Shown in pieces: positions 1 through 7,574 of a stretch of 64,000 bases of DNA. The translations under genes and the position numbers were made by a program. The notes under the pieces were generated by a model that was not told the DNA's origin, did not search any database, and saw only the letters and a list, made by a program, of their open reading frames with translations. Origin of the DNA: Streptomyces brasiliensis (GTDB taxonomy: Bacteria > Actinomycetota > Actinomycetes > Streptomycetales > Streptomycetaceae); assembly GCF_014647875.1 (NCBI RefSeq), contig NZ_BMQA01000024.1:1-64000 (forward strand), given 5' to 3'. Within the stretch, counting starts at the first letter, position 1; each line of letters begins with the position of its first letter.

Positions 1-1
1 C

Positions 2-208
2 CCTCTCCCGACCCCCACCGGGGTCGGCGTCAGGGTGTCCACCACTCAGGGGGAGGTCCCACACGTGACCCGACTGGCGCTGGCCGACCTGGGCATCAAG
101 CCACTTCCCCGCGGCTTCTCCGCCCTCCGATCCTTGCTCTCTGTAGAGCGATCTGCCCTGCTGATCACCGTTCCCATGATGATCTCGGCGATCATCGCGT
201 CCCACTGA
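2..208 (+). CDS. Partial open frame entering from the left edge, unknown
   Basis: A frame is open from base 2 to a TGA at 206-208. It encodes about 68 residues and ends in a hydrophobic stretch (SALLITVPMMISAIIA). An internal GTG at 65 could start a 47-residue peptide. The C-terminal hydrophobic patch could be a membrane segment. No family is recognised. It may be the end of a gene whose start lies outside the window, or a chance frame in GC-rich DNA. Confidence 0.22.
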   Translation, partial: PLPTPTGVGVRVSTTQGEVPHVTRLALADLGIKPLPRGFSALRSLLSVERSALLITVPMMISAIIASH

Positions 209-245
209 GCCAGATCGCACACAGAGACTGGCGGCACCTGGTCCG

Positions 246-878
246 TTACGGCAGCGGGAAGCCGAGCTGCTCCGCGGCGGTTGCGAGCCCGGCGGCGCCC
301 CACCGCTCCACCACCTGCTCCGCCGTGGACAGGGACCGCAGTTCGGCACGGTCGAGGTGGAGCATCCCGTCGAGGTGGTCGGTCTCATGTTGCATGATCC
401 GCGCCCCGAGCCCGGCGTGCTCTTCCACCAGGCGCTGTCCCGTCTCGTCCTCGCGGTCCAACCTGATCCGGTCGGGACGAGCCACCACGGCCTGCCAGCC
501 GGCCACACTCAGGCATCCTTCGAAGCTCGCCGTCCGCGGTCGGCCCACAGCCTTGTACGAAGGGTTGACCAGCACGGTGAACGGCACCGGCTGCTGTCCG
601 CGCTCGATCAGCCGGGCGGAGAACTCCGCAGGCGTCGCCAGCACCGCGAGCCGCAGTGGAAGCCCGACCTGGGGCGCGGCCAGTCCGACGGCTCCGTGGG
701 TCTGCTCCATCGTCTCGCGCATCCTGGCGATCAGACGCTGCAGCATGTCATCGTCGAGCTGCCCGTCGTAGGAATCGGTCTTCTGGCGGAGTACGGGATC
801 GCCCGCCTGGATGATGCTCAACGGCCCCGGCTTCTCGAGGAGTTGGGCTGCCTTGTCGGTGAGTTCGGTGCTTCCCAT
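246..878 (-). CDS. def: Peptide deformylase
   Basis: Removes the formyl group from the N-terminal methionine of new proteins in the cytoplasm, using a metal ion. All three family motifs are visible in the 210-residue product: GLAAPQVG at about 65-72, EGCLS at 120-124, and HETDH at 164-168, which gives the two His metal ligands and the catalytic Glu. The ATG at 878 is chosen because the alignable N-terminus starts there and GAAAGG lies upstream; a longer frame to 1076 has no family support. The length fits the larger actinobacterial deformylases. Streptomyces usually carry several deformylases, so this is probably an accessory copy. On a mobile backbone it could supply tolerance to deformylase inhibitors such as actinonin, but nothing in the sequence shows that. 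Confidence 0.93.
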   Translation of the reverse strand: MGSTELTDKAAQLLEKPGPLSIIQAGDPVLRQKTDSYDGQLDDDMLQRLIARMRETMEQTHGAVGLAAPQVGLPLRLAVLATPAEFSARLIERGQQPVPFTVLVNPSYKAVGRPRTASFEGCLSVAGWQAVVARPDRIRLDREDETGQRLVEEHAGLGARIMQHETDHLDGMLHLDRAELRSLSTAEQVVERWGAAGLATAAEQLGFPLP

Positions 879-1574
879 ATCTGACCTTTCGGATGTGTCC
901 CGGTGGTGCCGAGCGGACTTCGAGGTGACGCGTAATACCTCGCCCCTGCATAAGCGGTGCCGGGCCGGTGCGGGTTCACACCCCTGCTGAAGGAGTGAGG
1001 AAAAACACGTGCGCAGTATCGCTGCGCAAACATGTGTCACAGAAAGCAAAATACGTGTGTTCGATGTACGATGCATGCATGATGCAGGGCGGGGTGTGAA
1101 CGCGATCTGTCATCGTCCGCCGGCGGCCCCATGAGCAAGGCGGTTCAGGGCATTGACATCGATGAGGGAAAATCGCTGACGGCACAGTGAAGCGGCTCCG
1201 CACCCGCTGATCGTGGGCGCCGGCTGTCGCGAACCGGTTAAGGGCGAGAGGTCGCGTTCGAGATCACGCAGGGACGAAGGGTCCGGGGGCGGAGAACATC
1301 GTCCGCGCCTGAAACCTCCGAACCGCCTGCTCTGGTACCGCCGCGACGCCGAAATCGCTCCGAACGGGCATGCGGCCATCTCCGGGAGAATCGTTCTGAG
1401 CGAAGAATCGAACTGTTCGAATTAGGCGCGGATTGGCTACCGTTCGCCCCATTTACGAGATTCGAGTGAGGGCGCCGCCGCTGCCCCGCCCTCACTCGTC
1501 GAGGAGGGACTGGGGTACGCGACACGAGCGGCAGAGCGGCACGATTGCCCGGACGGCAAGCAAGGCGTCCTACA
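879..1574. other. Intergenic stretch, no gene seen
   Basis: About 700 bases separate the deformylase start from the repeat near the winged-helix genes. The open frames here have no recognisable protein character. A half-site of the ParB-type palindrome (CGTAATA) occurs near 931 but has no matching arm. The deformylase promoter must lie in the first part; no clear -35/-10 pair was picked out. Confidence 0.5.
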
Positions 1575-1613
1575 GATCGTTCCTCATTGACGTGACGTAC
1601 ATGAGGAACGATC
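1575..1613. repeat. 13-bp inverted repeat around ACGTGACGTAC spacer (site R1)
   Basis: GATCGTTCCTCAT (1575-1587) and its exact complement ATGAGGAACGATC (1601-1613) flank a 13-base spacer, TGACGTGACGTAC. It lies just downstream of the smaller winged-helix gene. The same spacer with CAT/ATG arms recurs at 2446 and 2560, so this is probably a protein-binding site shared with those two. It could also act as a weak transcription stop for the winged-helix genes. Confidence 0.6.
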
Positions 1614-1624
1614 CACGGAACGTC

Positions 1625-1948
1625 TCAGGTAGCCCGACGGAGAGGAACGACGACCCGCTCCCCCAGCCGCCCGGGGGTGAGCCGGTAGTACTTGATGTGC
1701 CCGATCTTCTCGGTTTCCTCGAGCCAGCCGAGTCCGATGACCTGTTTCCGGGTTCTGGAGAAGACGGGCGGCGCCATGCCGACCAGCTGGGCCAGCTGGG
1801 CCGCGGTCTCCAGAACGGCACCTGAACGATCAGTCGGGTGCAAGGCGTAAAGCATCACGACGAGACGCTGGTTGGCGGTCATACCCGCCGTGGCCTCCAG
1901 CAACCTGAGGTTCTGCTGCTTGGCCTCACTGGTCACTTTGCCTCCCAC
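1625..1948 (-). CDS. Small winged-helix DNA-binding protein
   Basis: A 107-residue protein with a MarR/Rep-like winged-helix pattern: a helix (LRLLEATAGMTANQRLVVMLYAL), a probable recognition segment (AQLVGMAPPVFSRTRKQVIGLGWLE) and a wing ending in KYYRLTP. Its start overlaps the end of the gene at 1933-2424 by 16 bases, so the two are one transcription unit and probably translationally coupled. A replication or copy-control role is inferred from this pairing and from the flanking repeat sites; an ordinary repressor is equally possible. Confidence 0.6.
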   Translation of the reverse strand: MGGKVTSEAKQQNLRLLEATAGMTANQRLVVMLYALHPTDRSGAVLETAAQLAQLVGMAPPVFSRTRKQVIGLGWLEETEKIGHIKYYRLTPGRLGERVVVPLRRAT

Positions 1949-2424
1949 CGTGCTGGGGTGTTCTCGTTGAAGCCAGGGATGTCTGGTGGATTACATGCTT
2001 TCACCGCTTCACGCTGCTCCAAGCCTGTTCCATGGAAAGCAATGTAAGGACTGATGCGGTAGAGCTTGTAGTTCCCGATACGTCCACGGACGACCAGGAT
2101 GCGGTGCTTGGTGAGTTTCCTGTTGATTTTTCCGACCGCGTCCGTCGACATCCCCACCCTCTTTGCGATGTCGGCTCCCGTGGCCCTCAACGGCTCCATC
2201 CCCTCGGGAGATACGCCGATCCACCAGAGGACGAGAAACTTCTCACTGGGGGTGAAGGCCCTCGACTCGGTGATGGCCTCGACCCTGGCTTTGTCCACCT
2301 GGGTATGCCTGCCGGAGAAGGCATACGGCGCATAGGGAATCGGCTCACCCGTGTCGGCGTCGACCAGCCTGCGTACTGCTCCCAACACGCCCTCCGTGCA
2401 TCGGTCATTGCCGCGCTGTTCCAT
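1933..2424 (-). CDS. RepL-like winged-helix protein, possible plasmid initiator
   Basis: A 163-residue protein. The central part (about 55-125) is a winged helix: FTPSEKFLVLWWIGVS, a helix-turn-helix IAKRVGMSTDAVGKINRKLTKH, and a wing RGRIGNYKLYRISPYIAFHGTG. The end of that wing resembles the NPxxxFKG-type stretch of RepL plasmid replication proteins; the comparison is from memory. The gene overlaps the smaller winged-helix gene downstream. Two copies of the ACGTAC-type motif lie just upstream at 2446 and 2560, where an autoregulator or initiator would bind. Function as a second Rep or a regulator is inferred. Confidence 0.6.
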   Translation of the reverse strand: MEQRGNDRCTEGVLGAVRRLVDADTGEPIPYAPYAFSGRHTQVDKARVEAITESRAFTPSEKFLVLWWIGVSPEGMEPLRATGADIAKRVGMSTDAVGKINRKLTKHRILVVRGRIGNYKLYRISPYIAFHGTGLEQREAVKACNPPDIPGFNENTPARWEAK

Positions 2425-2445
2425 AGGGGCGGTCTTCAGACCGCT

Positions 2446-2468
2446 CTCATGAACTTAACGTACATGAG
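2446..2468. promoter_or_regulatory. Copy R2 of the winged-helix operon motif
   Basis: CTCAT, a 13-base spacer GAACTTAACGTAC, then ATGAG, lying 22-44 bases upstream of the RepL-like start. The spacer matches that of site R3 at 11 of 13 positions. The position fits an operator over the promoter. Confidence 0.55.
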
Positions 2469-2559
2469 CAGGAAGTCAATTAACTACGCCTGTCGGCCGT
2501 GTCGCTTGCCTGTCGGGCCACATGCGCACCCCTCGCCCAGAGCCTCATCGCCGCGCGAG

Positions 2560-2580
2560 AGATGAACGTGACGTACATCT
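2560..2580. promoter_or_regulatory. Copy R3 of the winged-helix operon motif
   Basis: AGAT, spacer GAACGTGACGTAC, then ATCT, followed by ACAACGATCC, which resembles the right flank of site R1 (GGAACGATCC). The spacer is identical to R1 at 11 of 13 positions. It lies about 140 bases upstream of the RepL-like gene. Confidence 0.5.
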
Positions 2581-3256
2581 ACAACGATCCTGGAACAGCG
2601 GTACTCAGTTGCTGTGGACGTGGTGGCGGTTCCTCATGACTGCTTGGCAGTCCAGAAAGACTGGGGACCGCGTCTCCTGAAACTGGGTACTCAGCTCCTC
2701 CGATCCGCCTCCACTGTCACAGGATCTGCCTGGCAGTTCGTACGATCTTGGTCGAAACGCCTATTTCCGCAGGTCAGACCCGTGTTGGAGACGTTGCTCT
2801 CTTACCTTGTGACACAGGGCCGTATCCCACTCCCCCACCCCACCCGACCCCGTATGGGCCGTCTCCAAGCGACTGCTTGATCCGGCACTCCGACCGGCTT
2901 GGTCCATGACACCGCCGCTCGGCAACACTTCCCCCCTGTGCGCCCGCACCACAGAAAGTCAGCCACGACGAACCGGTACACGGTCTCTCAGCCGCACGTG
3001 TGCCTCGGTCAACCCCCACTGGGCCCAGCCACGCCACAAGTCTTTGAACCCACCACAATGAGGCAGCCGCCGACGAAACCGCAGGCGATACGCCGGGACG
3101 CCGCAAGCCCCACCAGGGCTGGCCGACTGCGGACCCCTACCCAGGAGGACGGCGCGCGGCCGGAGGAGCAGAGCCGATCGGGGCAAGCGCGGCGACCAGA
3201 GGCGGACTTGATCAACCGACGGCCTGTCCGCTTATTGCCGCGTGATAGCGAGAAAA
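2581..3256. other. Intergenic stretch, no gene seen
   Basis: Roughly 680 bases between the upstream motif of the RepL-like gene and the parB terminator. Plus-strand frames at 2614-2880 and 2899-3306 exist but lack protein-like composition and ribosome binding sites. Nothing else was recognised. Confidence 0.45.
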
Positions 3257-3300
3257 CGCCTGTGGCCGGCACGAGGAAGTGCTCGTGCCGGCCACAGGCG
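3257..3300 (-). terminator. Terminator of the parAB operon
   Basis: A perfect 19-bp stem (3257-3275 with 3282-3300) and a 6-base loop begin seven bases beyond the parB stop. On the minus strand the stem is followed by a TTTTCTC tract. This is a strong intrinsic terminator for parB. Confidence 0.85.
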
Positions 3301-3306
3301 CGATGA

Positions 3307-4500
3307 TCACGAAGCGCGGGTCCGAGACCCCAAACGCTGGCTCTGATGCTCGTTCAGGATGTCCAGCATCTTGTCGAACTCTTCGTCACTCATCTTCTGG
3401 ATGAGGTGCATTGCGATGAACGCACCGTCGTCGTAAGGGAGTCGGCGAGCAGACCCCGACTCCGCCTTGCCCGGCTCCTCATCGGCAGACACCCTGTCGG
3501 CCGCCCGGGGATCGGGCACGCTCTCCCCCTGCTCGACTGAAGCGTCCTGCTCGGGGGGATCAACTGCCTCCGCTGCTGCTGGCGTTATGTCGGCAGCAGC
3601 AGCACCGGCACCGGTGGAAGGGCTGCTCGCAGGCTCACGCGTGCTTGTGCGGGTGGGAGGAACGATCTTCGGCGGCTCGGGGGTCGGTACTTCCTCAGCG
3701 ACCTCCCGGTCGTCGACGGCCTGGGAAGGCACGGGGACTTCCCGCGTGGTCTCTTCGTAGGGCGCGACTGGTGCGGGCACCCTCCGCTCCGCATCCTTAC
3801 GCGCGCGTTCGGCCTTGAGCTCTTGGAGGGCGGCTTCCTGCCGGTCCTGCGGTTCCTTGGCAACGGAACGCAGAAGTTCGACAGGCTCCTCCCCCACGAC
3901 TGCCTGAAGTTCTGGGCTCAGATTGAGCAGAGAAAGGCGCTGGGACACCCAACCCTGGGATTTGCGGAGCCGCTTGGCAAGCTTGACCTGTGACCCGTGA
4001 ATGGCGAGCAAGCGTTGCAGAGCCCGTGCCTCGTCGAGGGGATCGAGGTCGTTTCGATGGATGTTCGCGACGAGTGCCGATTCAAGGATGGCGTCCCCGT
4101 CACTGCCCTGCTCATCGTCGACCATGACGTTGAGGTGGGTGAGGCCCGCCTCGCGAGCGGCCGCCAGTCGACTGCTGCCGTCCACGACGACATGAGTGGT
4201 GTCGGGCTCGAGGTCATTCGCACGGGCCGGGTTGGCCTTGATGTAGGCGTCACGGTTCATGACCGTGATGGCCTGCTTCTGGCCGTGTTCCTCGAGGCTG
4301 CCCGCGAGTTCGGTCAGATCGCCGAGGGTGGTGCGGGGGTTCTCGGGGTTGGGGCTGATGCGGCTGACGGGGAGCCGTGTCGGAGGGGCCACTCCTTCGG
4401 TCGGTACACCGGTGGCGGCACCAATGGCGGCTCGGCGGGCGCTGACGGGCCGGGTACCGTCGCCGAAGCGTCCGGATCCCAGTTGGGCGGCCTTGCTCAT
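3307..4500 (-). CDS. parB: ParB-family centromere-binding protein
   Basis: Partition protein expected to bind the parS-like sites upstream of parA and to be moved by ParA. The 397-residue product has a ParB/Srx N-terminal domain (about 40-170), a helix-turn-helix region (VKLAKRLRKSQGWVSQRLSLL), a long Pro/Glu/Ala-rich linker, and a short C-terminal segment (FIAMHLIQKMSDEEFDKML), probably for dimerisation. The usual GERRxRA nucleotide-binding motif reads DGSSRLAAAR here, as in other divergent plasmid ParBs, so CTP handling may differ. The ATG at 4500 overlaps the parA stop as ATGA, showing translational coupling. A longer upstream frame is rejected because it runs through parA. Confidence 0.9.
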   Translation of the reverse strand: MSKAAQLGSGRFGDGTRPVSARRAAIGAATGVPTEGVAPPTRLPVSRISPNPENPRTTLGDLTELAGSLEEHGQKQAITVMNRDAYIKANPARANDLEPDTTHVVVDGSSRLAAAREAGLTHLNVMVDDEQGSDGDAILESALVANIHRNDLDPLDEARALQRLLAIHGSQVKLAKRLRKSQGWVSQRLSLLNLSPELQAVVGEEPVELLRSVAKEPQDRQEAALQELKAERARKDAERRVPAPVAPYEETTREVPVPSQAVDDREVAEEVPTPEPPKIVPPTRTSTREPASSPSTGAGAAAADITPAAAEAVDPPEQDASVEQGESVPDPRAADRVSADEEPGKAESGSARRLPYDDGAFIAMHLIQKMSDEEFDKMLDILNEHQSQRLGSRTRAS

Positions 4501-5762
4501 GAGATCTCCCGGGCCAGTGCGCGCATGGCAACGGCCTGCTGCGAGGCGGGCGCGTAGCTCAGCAGGGGCTGCTTCATGCGGACTGCCTCCTTCTGTTCCT
4601 TGAGGTCGGTGATGAGGCCGACGACTCGCGGATCCTTTATGTCGATCCATCCCTGCAGAGACGACGTGGCGATGTATCCGCGTCGGCCGTCGTAGAGGTT
4701 GACGACGATGCCCAAGTAGTCGATGTCGAGGGCGAGGTCGTTACGGAGATCCTCTATCTGGTTCGTCAGCAGGTCGTAGGCGTCAGCGGAGCTGTCCTCA
4801 GCCTGGACGACGATGAGGGCTCCGGATTGACCCGGCCCTTCACCGTCACGCCGGCGCCCGTAGTAGGCGGCCGCATCCATGCTGAGGCCGAGGCTGGGCG
4901 GGCAGTCCACGATGATTACGTCGTAATCGGCTTCGAGTGGCATCAGTGCCCGCTCCAGGGCCGCCTCGCGAGCGCGCACCGCAGACAGGCGTACGTCGAG
5001 CAGGAAGGCGTCATGACATGCGGGCAGGAGGTGCAGCCGCCCCCCGAAGTGCTCGTCGTCGACGGAGACAAGCAGATCCCGCAGGTCACCCTTGGGCTCG
5101 CCTGCCATGTGGTTGGTGAGGCTGTCACCGTTCATCGCCAGAGGGGCAGCGCCCAGTTGGTTGGTGAGGTGGCATTGCGGATCGAAGTCGACCAGGAGGA
5201 CACGGAGTCCGTGTCCCGGAAGCTTCTCGATGTCGAGCGGGTCGGTATCGGTGTCGCTCGCGTCGGCCTGGGCATCTCCAGCCCGAAGAGCGGCGGCCAG
5301 GGCCTTGGCGACGCGCACGGGGAACAACCGGTTCGGGTCCTCCGAGAGCGCCTCCCCCACGCCCGCGGTGATGGCGGTCTTGCCCACGCCGCCCTTCTGG
5401 TTGCAGACGACGATGCGACGGGTGACGTCCGGGCGCTGGACATCCGGCGCGGGGTTCGTGTCGAGCCAGAGCTGGACGGACTGGGCGAGACCCTGAATGA
5501 GGGATACGCGCCGGTCCTCCGCGATGCTTCGGAACTCCTCCCACTGCCCTGGCGGCAGGAAGGTGGAGAAGGACTCGGCTCCAGCGGTGTCGACCGAAGC
5601 CGTGGCTGAGGCAAGGTCGCACCAGGCGTCAATGCCCTGCTCGACGGCGGTCTGGATCTCGATGCCGAGTTGGGCGGTTCTGACTTTGAGGCTCTGCCGG
5701 AGCCATCCTGGCAGCTTGGAGACGACCTTGGCCCGGTCGCTCGAGGTTGCTGGCATACTCAT
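4497..5762 (-). CDS. parA: ParA-family partition ATPase
   Basis: Walker-type ATPase that positions plasmid copies on the nucleoid. The 421-residue protein has an N-terminal extension of about 110 residues, probably DNA-binding. The deviant Walker A is NQKGGVGKTAIT, the Walker A-prime region is LLVDFDPQCHLTNQLG, and the Walker B region is VIIVDCPPSLG. An insert of about 45 residues rich in Asp and Ala lies between Walker A and A-prime. The first ATG at 5762 has AAGG upstream; a second ATG two codons in is possible. It is followed without a gap by parB. The N-terminal extension and the inverted repeat just upstream suggest it represses its own operon, as type Ia ParA proteins do. Confidence 0.92.
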   Translation of the reverse strand: MSMPATSSDRAKVVSKLPGWLRQSLKVRTAQLGIEIQTAVEQGIDAWCDLASATASVDTAGAESFSTFLPPGQWEEFRSIAEDRRVSLIQGLAQSVQLWLDTNPAPDVQRPDVTRRIVVCNQKGGVGKTAITAGVGEALSEDPNRLFPVRVAKALAAALRAGDAQADASDTDTDPLDIEKLPGHGLRVLLVDFDPQCHLTNQLGAAPLAMNGDSLTNHMAGEPKGDLRDLLVSVDDEHFGGRLHLLPACHDAFLLDVRLSAVRAREAALERALMPLEADYDVIIVDCPPSLGLSMDAAAYYGRRRDGEGPGQSGALIVVQAEDSSADAYDLLTNQIEDLRNDLALDIDYLGIVVNLYDGRRGYIATSSLQGWIDIKDPRVVGLITDLKEQKEAVRMKQPLLSYAPASQQAVAMRALAREIS

Positions 5763-5773
5763 GGCGCTACCTT

Positions 5774-5812
5774 ACTAACGTCCTAGATCATCTGCTGTAT
5801 CGACACGTTAGT
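5774..5812. promoter_or_regulatory. Inverted-repeat operator upstream of parA
   Basis: ACTAACGT at 5774-5781 and its complement ACGTTAGT at 5805-5812 are separated by 23 bases, so the half-sites repeat about three helical turns apart. They begin 11 bases upstream of the parA start and would flank its promoter. ParA or ParB autorepression is the likeliest use. Confidence 0.55.
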
Positions 5813-5848
5813 TAGTGCGACTTGATGACGCGTAGGGGCCTGACACCC

Positions 5849-5865
5849 CTATTACGGCGTAATAG
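5849..5865. promoter_or_regulatory. parS-like site 1
   Basis: CTATTACGGCGTAATAG, an 8+1+8 perfect palindrome about 85 bases upstream of the parA start. It is the nearest of five copies in the next 4.3 kb. The family is defined by repetition in this sequence and by its position beside parAB. Confidence 0.75.
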
Positions 5866-6006
5866 CTCCGTCGGGTTCACCCCAGGCGCATGAGGCCATC
5901 CCCGCTCCTCAGCGGCGTCTCCCCCACAAGCCCTTGAGCCCCCCATTACCTTCTTGCCAGCCCTGGCCCCGCAACGGGCTCCCGGTCTCCGGAGCCGGCA
6001 TGACTG

Positions 6007-6432
6007 GACGCTGTCGTCATCGCGGACGCGGCCCGCGACATGCCTCACACGCTGCGCTCGGTCGAGCTCGAAGACGAGACCATCGCCGAGCTGGAGGTGA
6101 TCGTCGGCTTCGAAGATGACCTGGCCGGAGAAGCCAACAGGATCAGCAACTGGCTCCGCGGCCTGCCCCGCGACGAGGAGTTCGGGATCCTCGATTCGGC
6201 GCGAACAACCGTCGCAGAGGAGAAACAAGCAACTCAAACGGGCTTCTTCCTCTCCGCGTTCGCCGCTCTCGCCGACCCGGCATCCAGGGCCTATTACGAC
6301 AGGAAGATCAGCCAGGTCGAGCACGACACCCAGGCCCTGCTCCGCCTCGCCCGATGCCGAGCCGACGTCCTGTTCGCCATACTCCACGACGGCACCTTCT
6401 ACGAACCTCAGGCGGCAGCAGCGGTCACATGA
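6007..6432 (+). pseudogene. IS110-family transposase remnant
   Basis: The frame keeps two well-known IS110 blocks. One runs from LDAVVIADAAR into LRSVELEDETIAELEVIVGFEDDLAGEANRISN. The other is the C-terminal FFLSAFAALADPASRAYYDRK with LARCRADVLFAILHDGTFYEP. The central part of a normal transposase of about 400 residues is missing, replaced by about 25 unrelated residues, and the DEDD N-terminus is absent, with a TGA just upstream. It is an internally deleted, inactive copy. A half parS-like sequence (CTATTACG, 6291) falls inside it by chance or reuse. Confidence 0.75.
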
Positions 6433-6934
6433 CCGGCGGTTCAGCAAGGATCACGACGCGGTCGGCTTCAGCATCAAACCCGAGTACTGGATGGCCGTAG
6501 TCGCCCTCTGGATCCATCAACACCGGCTTGCCAAGCCGTCGCCCGATCGCCCGATCGCCCGATCGCCCGATCGCCCGAAGAAAAACGCAGAGCACGTCGA
6601 GTCGTTCCTGCCCCTGAAGCTCTCGCAGATCCACATCGAAGTCGATCTCATCGGCCGCATGGAAGCGGAAGATCGCCAGCACATCGTCAGAGGGACAGAC
6701 CCGCAACTCAGGGAACTCTGCGTCAACCGGTCGGGAAAGCACTACCTCGGCCCGGGGTACAGGCAGCATCGTCTCGCCTTCGGAGTACTGGCACTTCCAG
6801 CCGCTTTCACCAACGAGGTCGAGGAGCGCCTGCCAGTCCTCCACCGAGGCGTCTGACACGCGCACGTCTGGCAGCGACCCCATCAGGTCAGGGGCGAAGA
6901 AGCACGCGACGTCAGCCCATAGCAGCTCGGACAC
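6425..6934 (-). CDS. Conserved Streptomyces hypothetical with in-frame 8-bp repeat
   Basis: A 169-residue acidic soluble protein beginning SELLWADVACFF. No domain name is known to me, but the text (DLMGSLPDVRV, EIDFDVDLRELQGQ, LGKPVLM, HPVLGFD) looks like a constrained real protein. The GTG at 6934 is preferred over an upstream TTG at 6958. Near residue 125 it carries RAIGRSGDRAIGR, encoded by a tandem 8-bp repeat; removing three units (24 bases, eight residues) would leave a smooth AIGRRLGKP. The function is unknown. It lies downstream of nothing obvious and convergent with the IS110 remnant. Confidence 0.6.
   Translation of the reverse strand: MSELLWADVACFFAPDLMGSLPDVRVSDASVEDWQALLDLVGESGWKCQYSEGETMLPVPRAEVVLSRPVDAEFPELRVCPSDDVLAIFRFHAADEIDFDVDLRELQGQERLDVLCVFLRAIGRSGDRAIGRRLGKPVLMDPEGDYGHPVLGFDAEADRVVILAEPPVM
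6541..6578. repeat. Tandem 8-bp repeat GCCCGATC, 4.75 copies
   Basis: Four full GCCCGATC units and a partial fifth, inside the coding sequence of the hypothetical protein at 6425-6934. Gain or loss of one or two units would shift the reading frame, while three units keep it. Confidence 0.9.
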
Positions 6935-6958
6935 CCCGTCATGCTGCCCGCCATCCAA

Positions 6959-7481
6959 CCCAGCCCCAACCCGATTTTCCTTGACGAACCAGATGGTGGC
7001 CCCGGGCGGTGCGGGTCTGTCGAGCCCTCAGATCTATTACGGCGTAATAGCCACAGCACGATGGACAGCTCGGCCTCCCCATCACTCTGCTCTGCCCGAA
7101 GCGTCCGATGCCTCGCTCAATGGTCGTGGTTCGAGCCGCCCTTGTGCTGTGCGTCAGGGCTTCGTCAGTCGGCAGATCTGGATGGTCATACCAATGAGTG
7201 TCAGAAGACTGCGCTCGGCGACTGCGCTCGGCGCCAGCCGGCCGGCGCGACGGCTGGCACCATCACGGCGCCGCCGAGCGCTGCCAGGCCGGCCACACCA
7301 CCGTGCAAATGCCGGGGGACCGCGGACCGCTAACGCCCGAGTGGAGCGGTCCGCATGCACGACTGCCCCGGCCGACCTCACCAATCGCCCTGGCAGCCCC
7401 GGCGTCGAGGAACGCGTGGTGTCAACTGCGGGAGCAGCACCGCGTCGGTCTGCTGCAACTGGCTGGACTGGTGCAACTACA
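6959..7481. other. Intergenic stretch with a parS-like site and a short duplication
   Basis: No convincing gene. It holds parS-like site 2 and a 13-bp direct duplication GACTGCGCTCGGC (7207-7232). Frames on both strands look like GC-bias artefacts. Confidence 0.45.
7034..7050. promoter_or_regulatory. parS-like site 2
   Basis: CTATTACGGCGTAATAG, identical to site 1, in non-coding DNA 1185 bases further on. Confidence 0.75.
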
Positions 7482-7540
7482 ACCTGGCTGCTCTCCCTCT
7501 ACCTATTACGACGTAATAGGTAGAGGGAGAGCAGCCAGGT
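7482..7540. repeat. Perfect 59-bp palindrome with a parS-like core (site 3)
   Basis: Two 29-base arms (7482-7510 and 7512-7540) are exact complements around a single A at 7511. The inner 17 bases (7503-7519) are CTATTACGACGTAATAG, the third parS-like copy. The element lies 34 bases past the stop of the minus-strand gene at 7575, so it could also terminate that transcript. A palindrome this long could form a cruciform. Confidence 0.9.
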
Positions 7541-7574
7541 GGCCGACGGTCCCAGGTACAGACCACAAACACAT

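Noticed and set aside
6291-6298. A sixth parS-like site
   Set aside because: Only the left half (CTATTACG) is present, inside the transposase remnant; the right arm is missing.
5812-6447. A minus-strand frame of 211 codons over the IS110 remnant
   Set aside because: The plus-strand reading gives clear IS110 transposase text; the minus frame is its antisense shadow and runs across a parS-like site.
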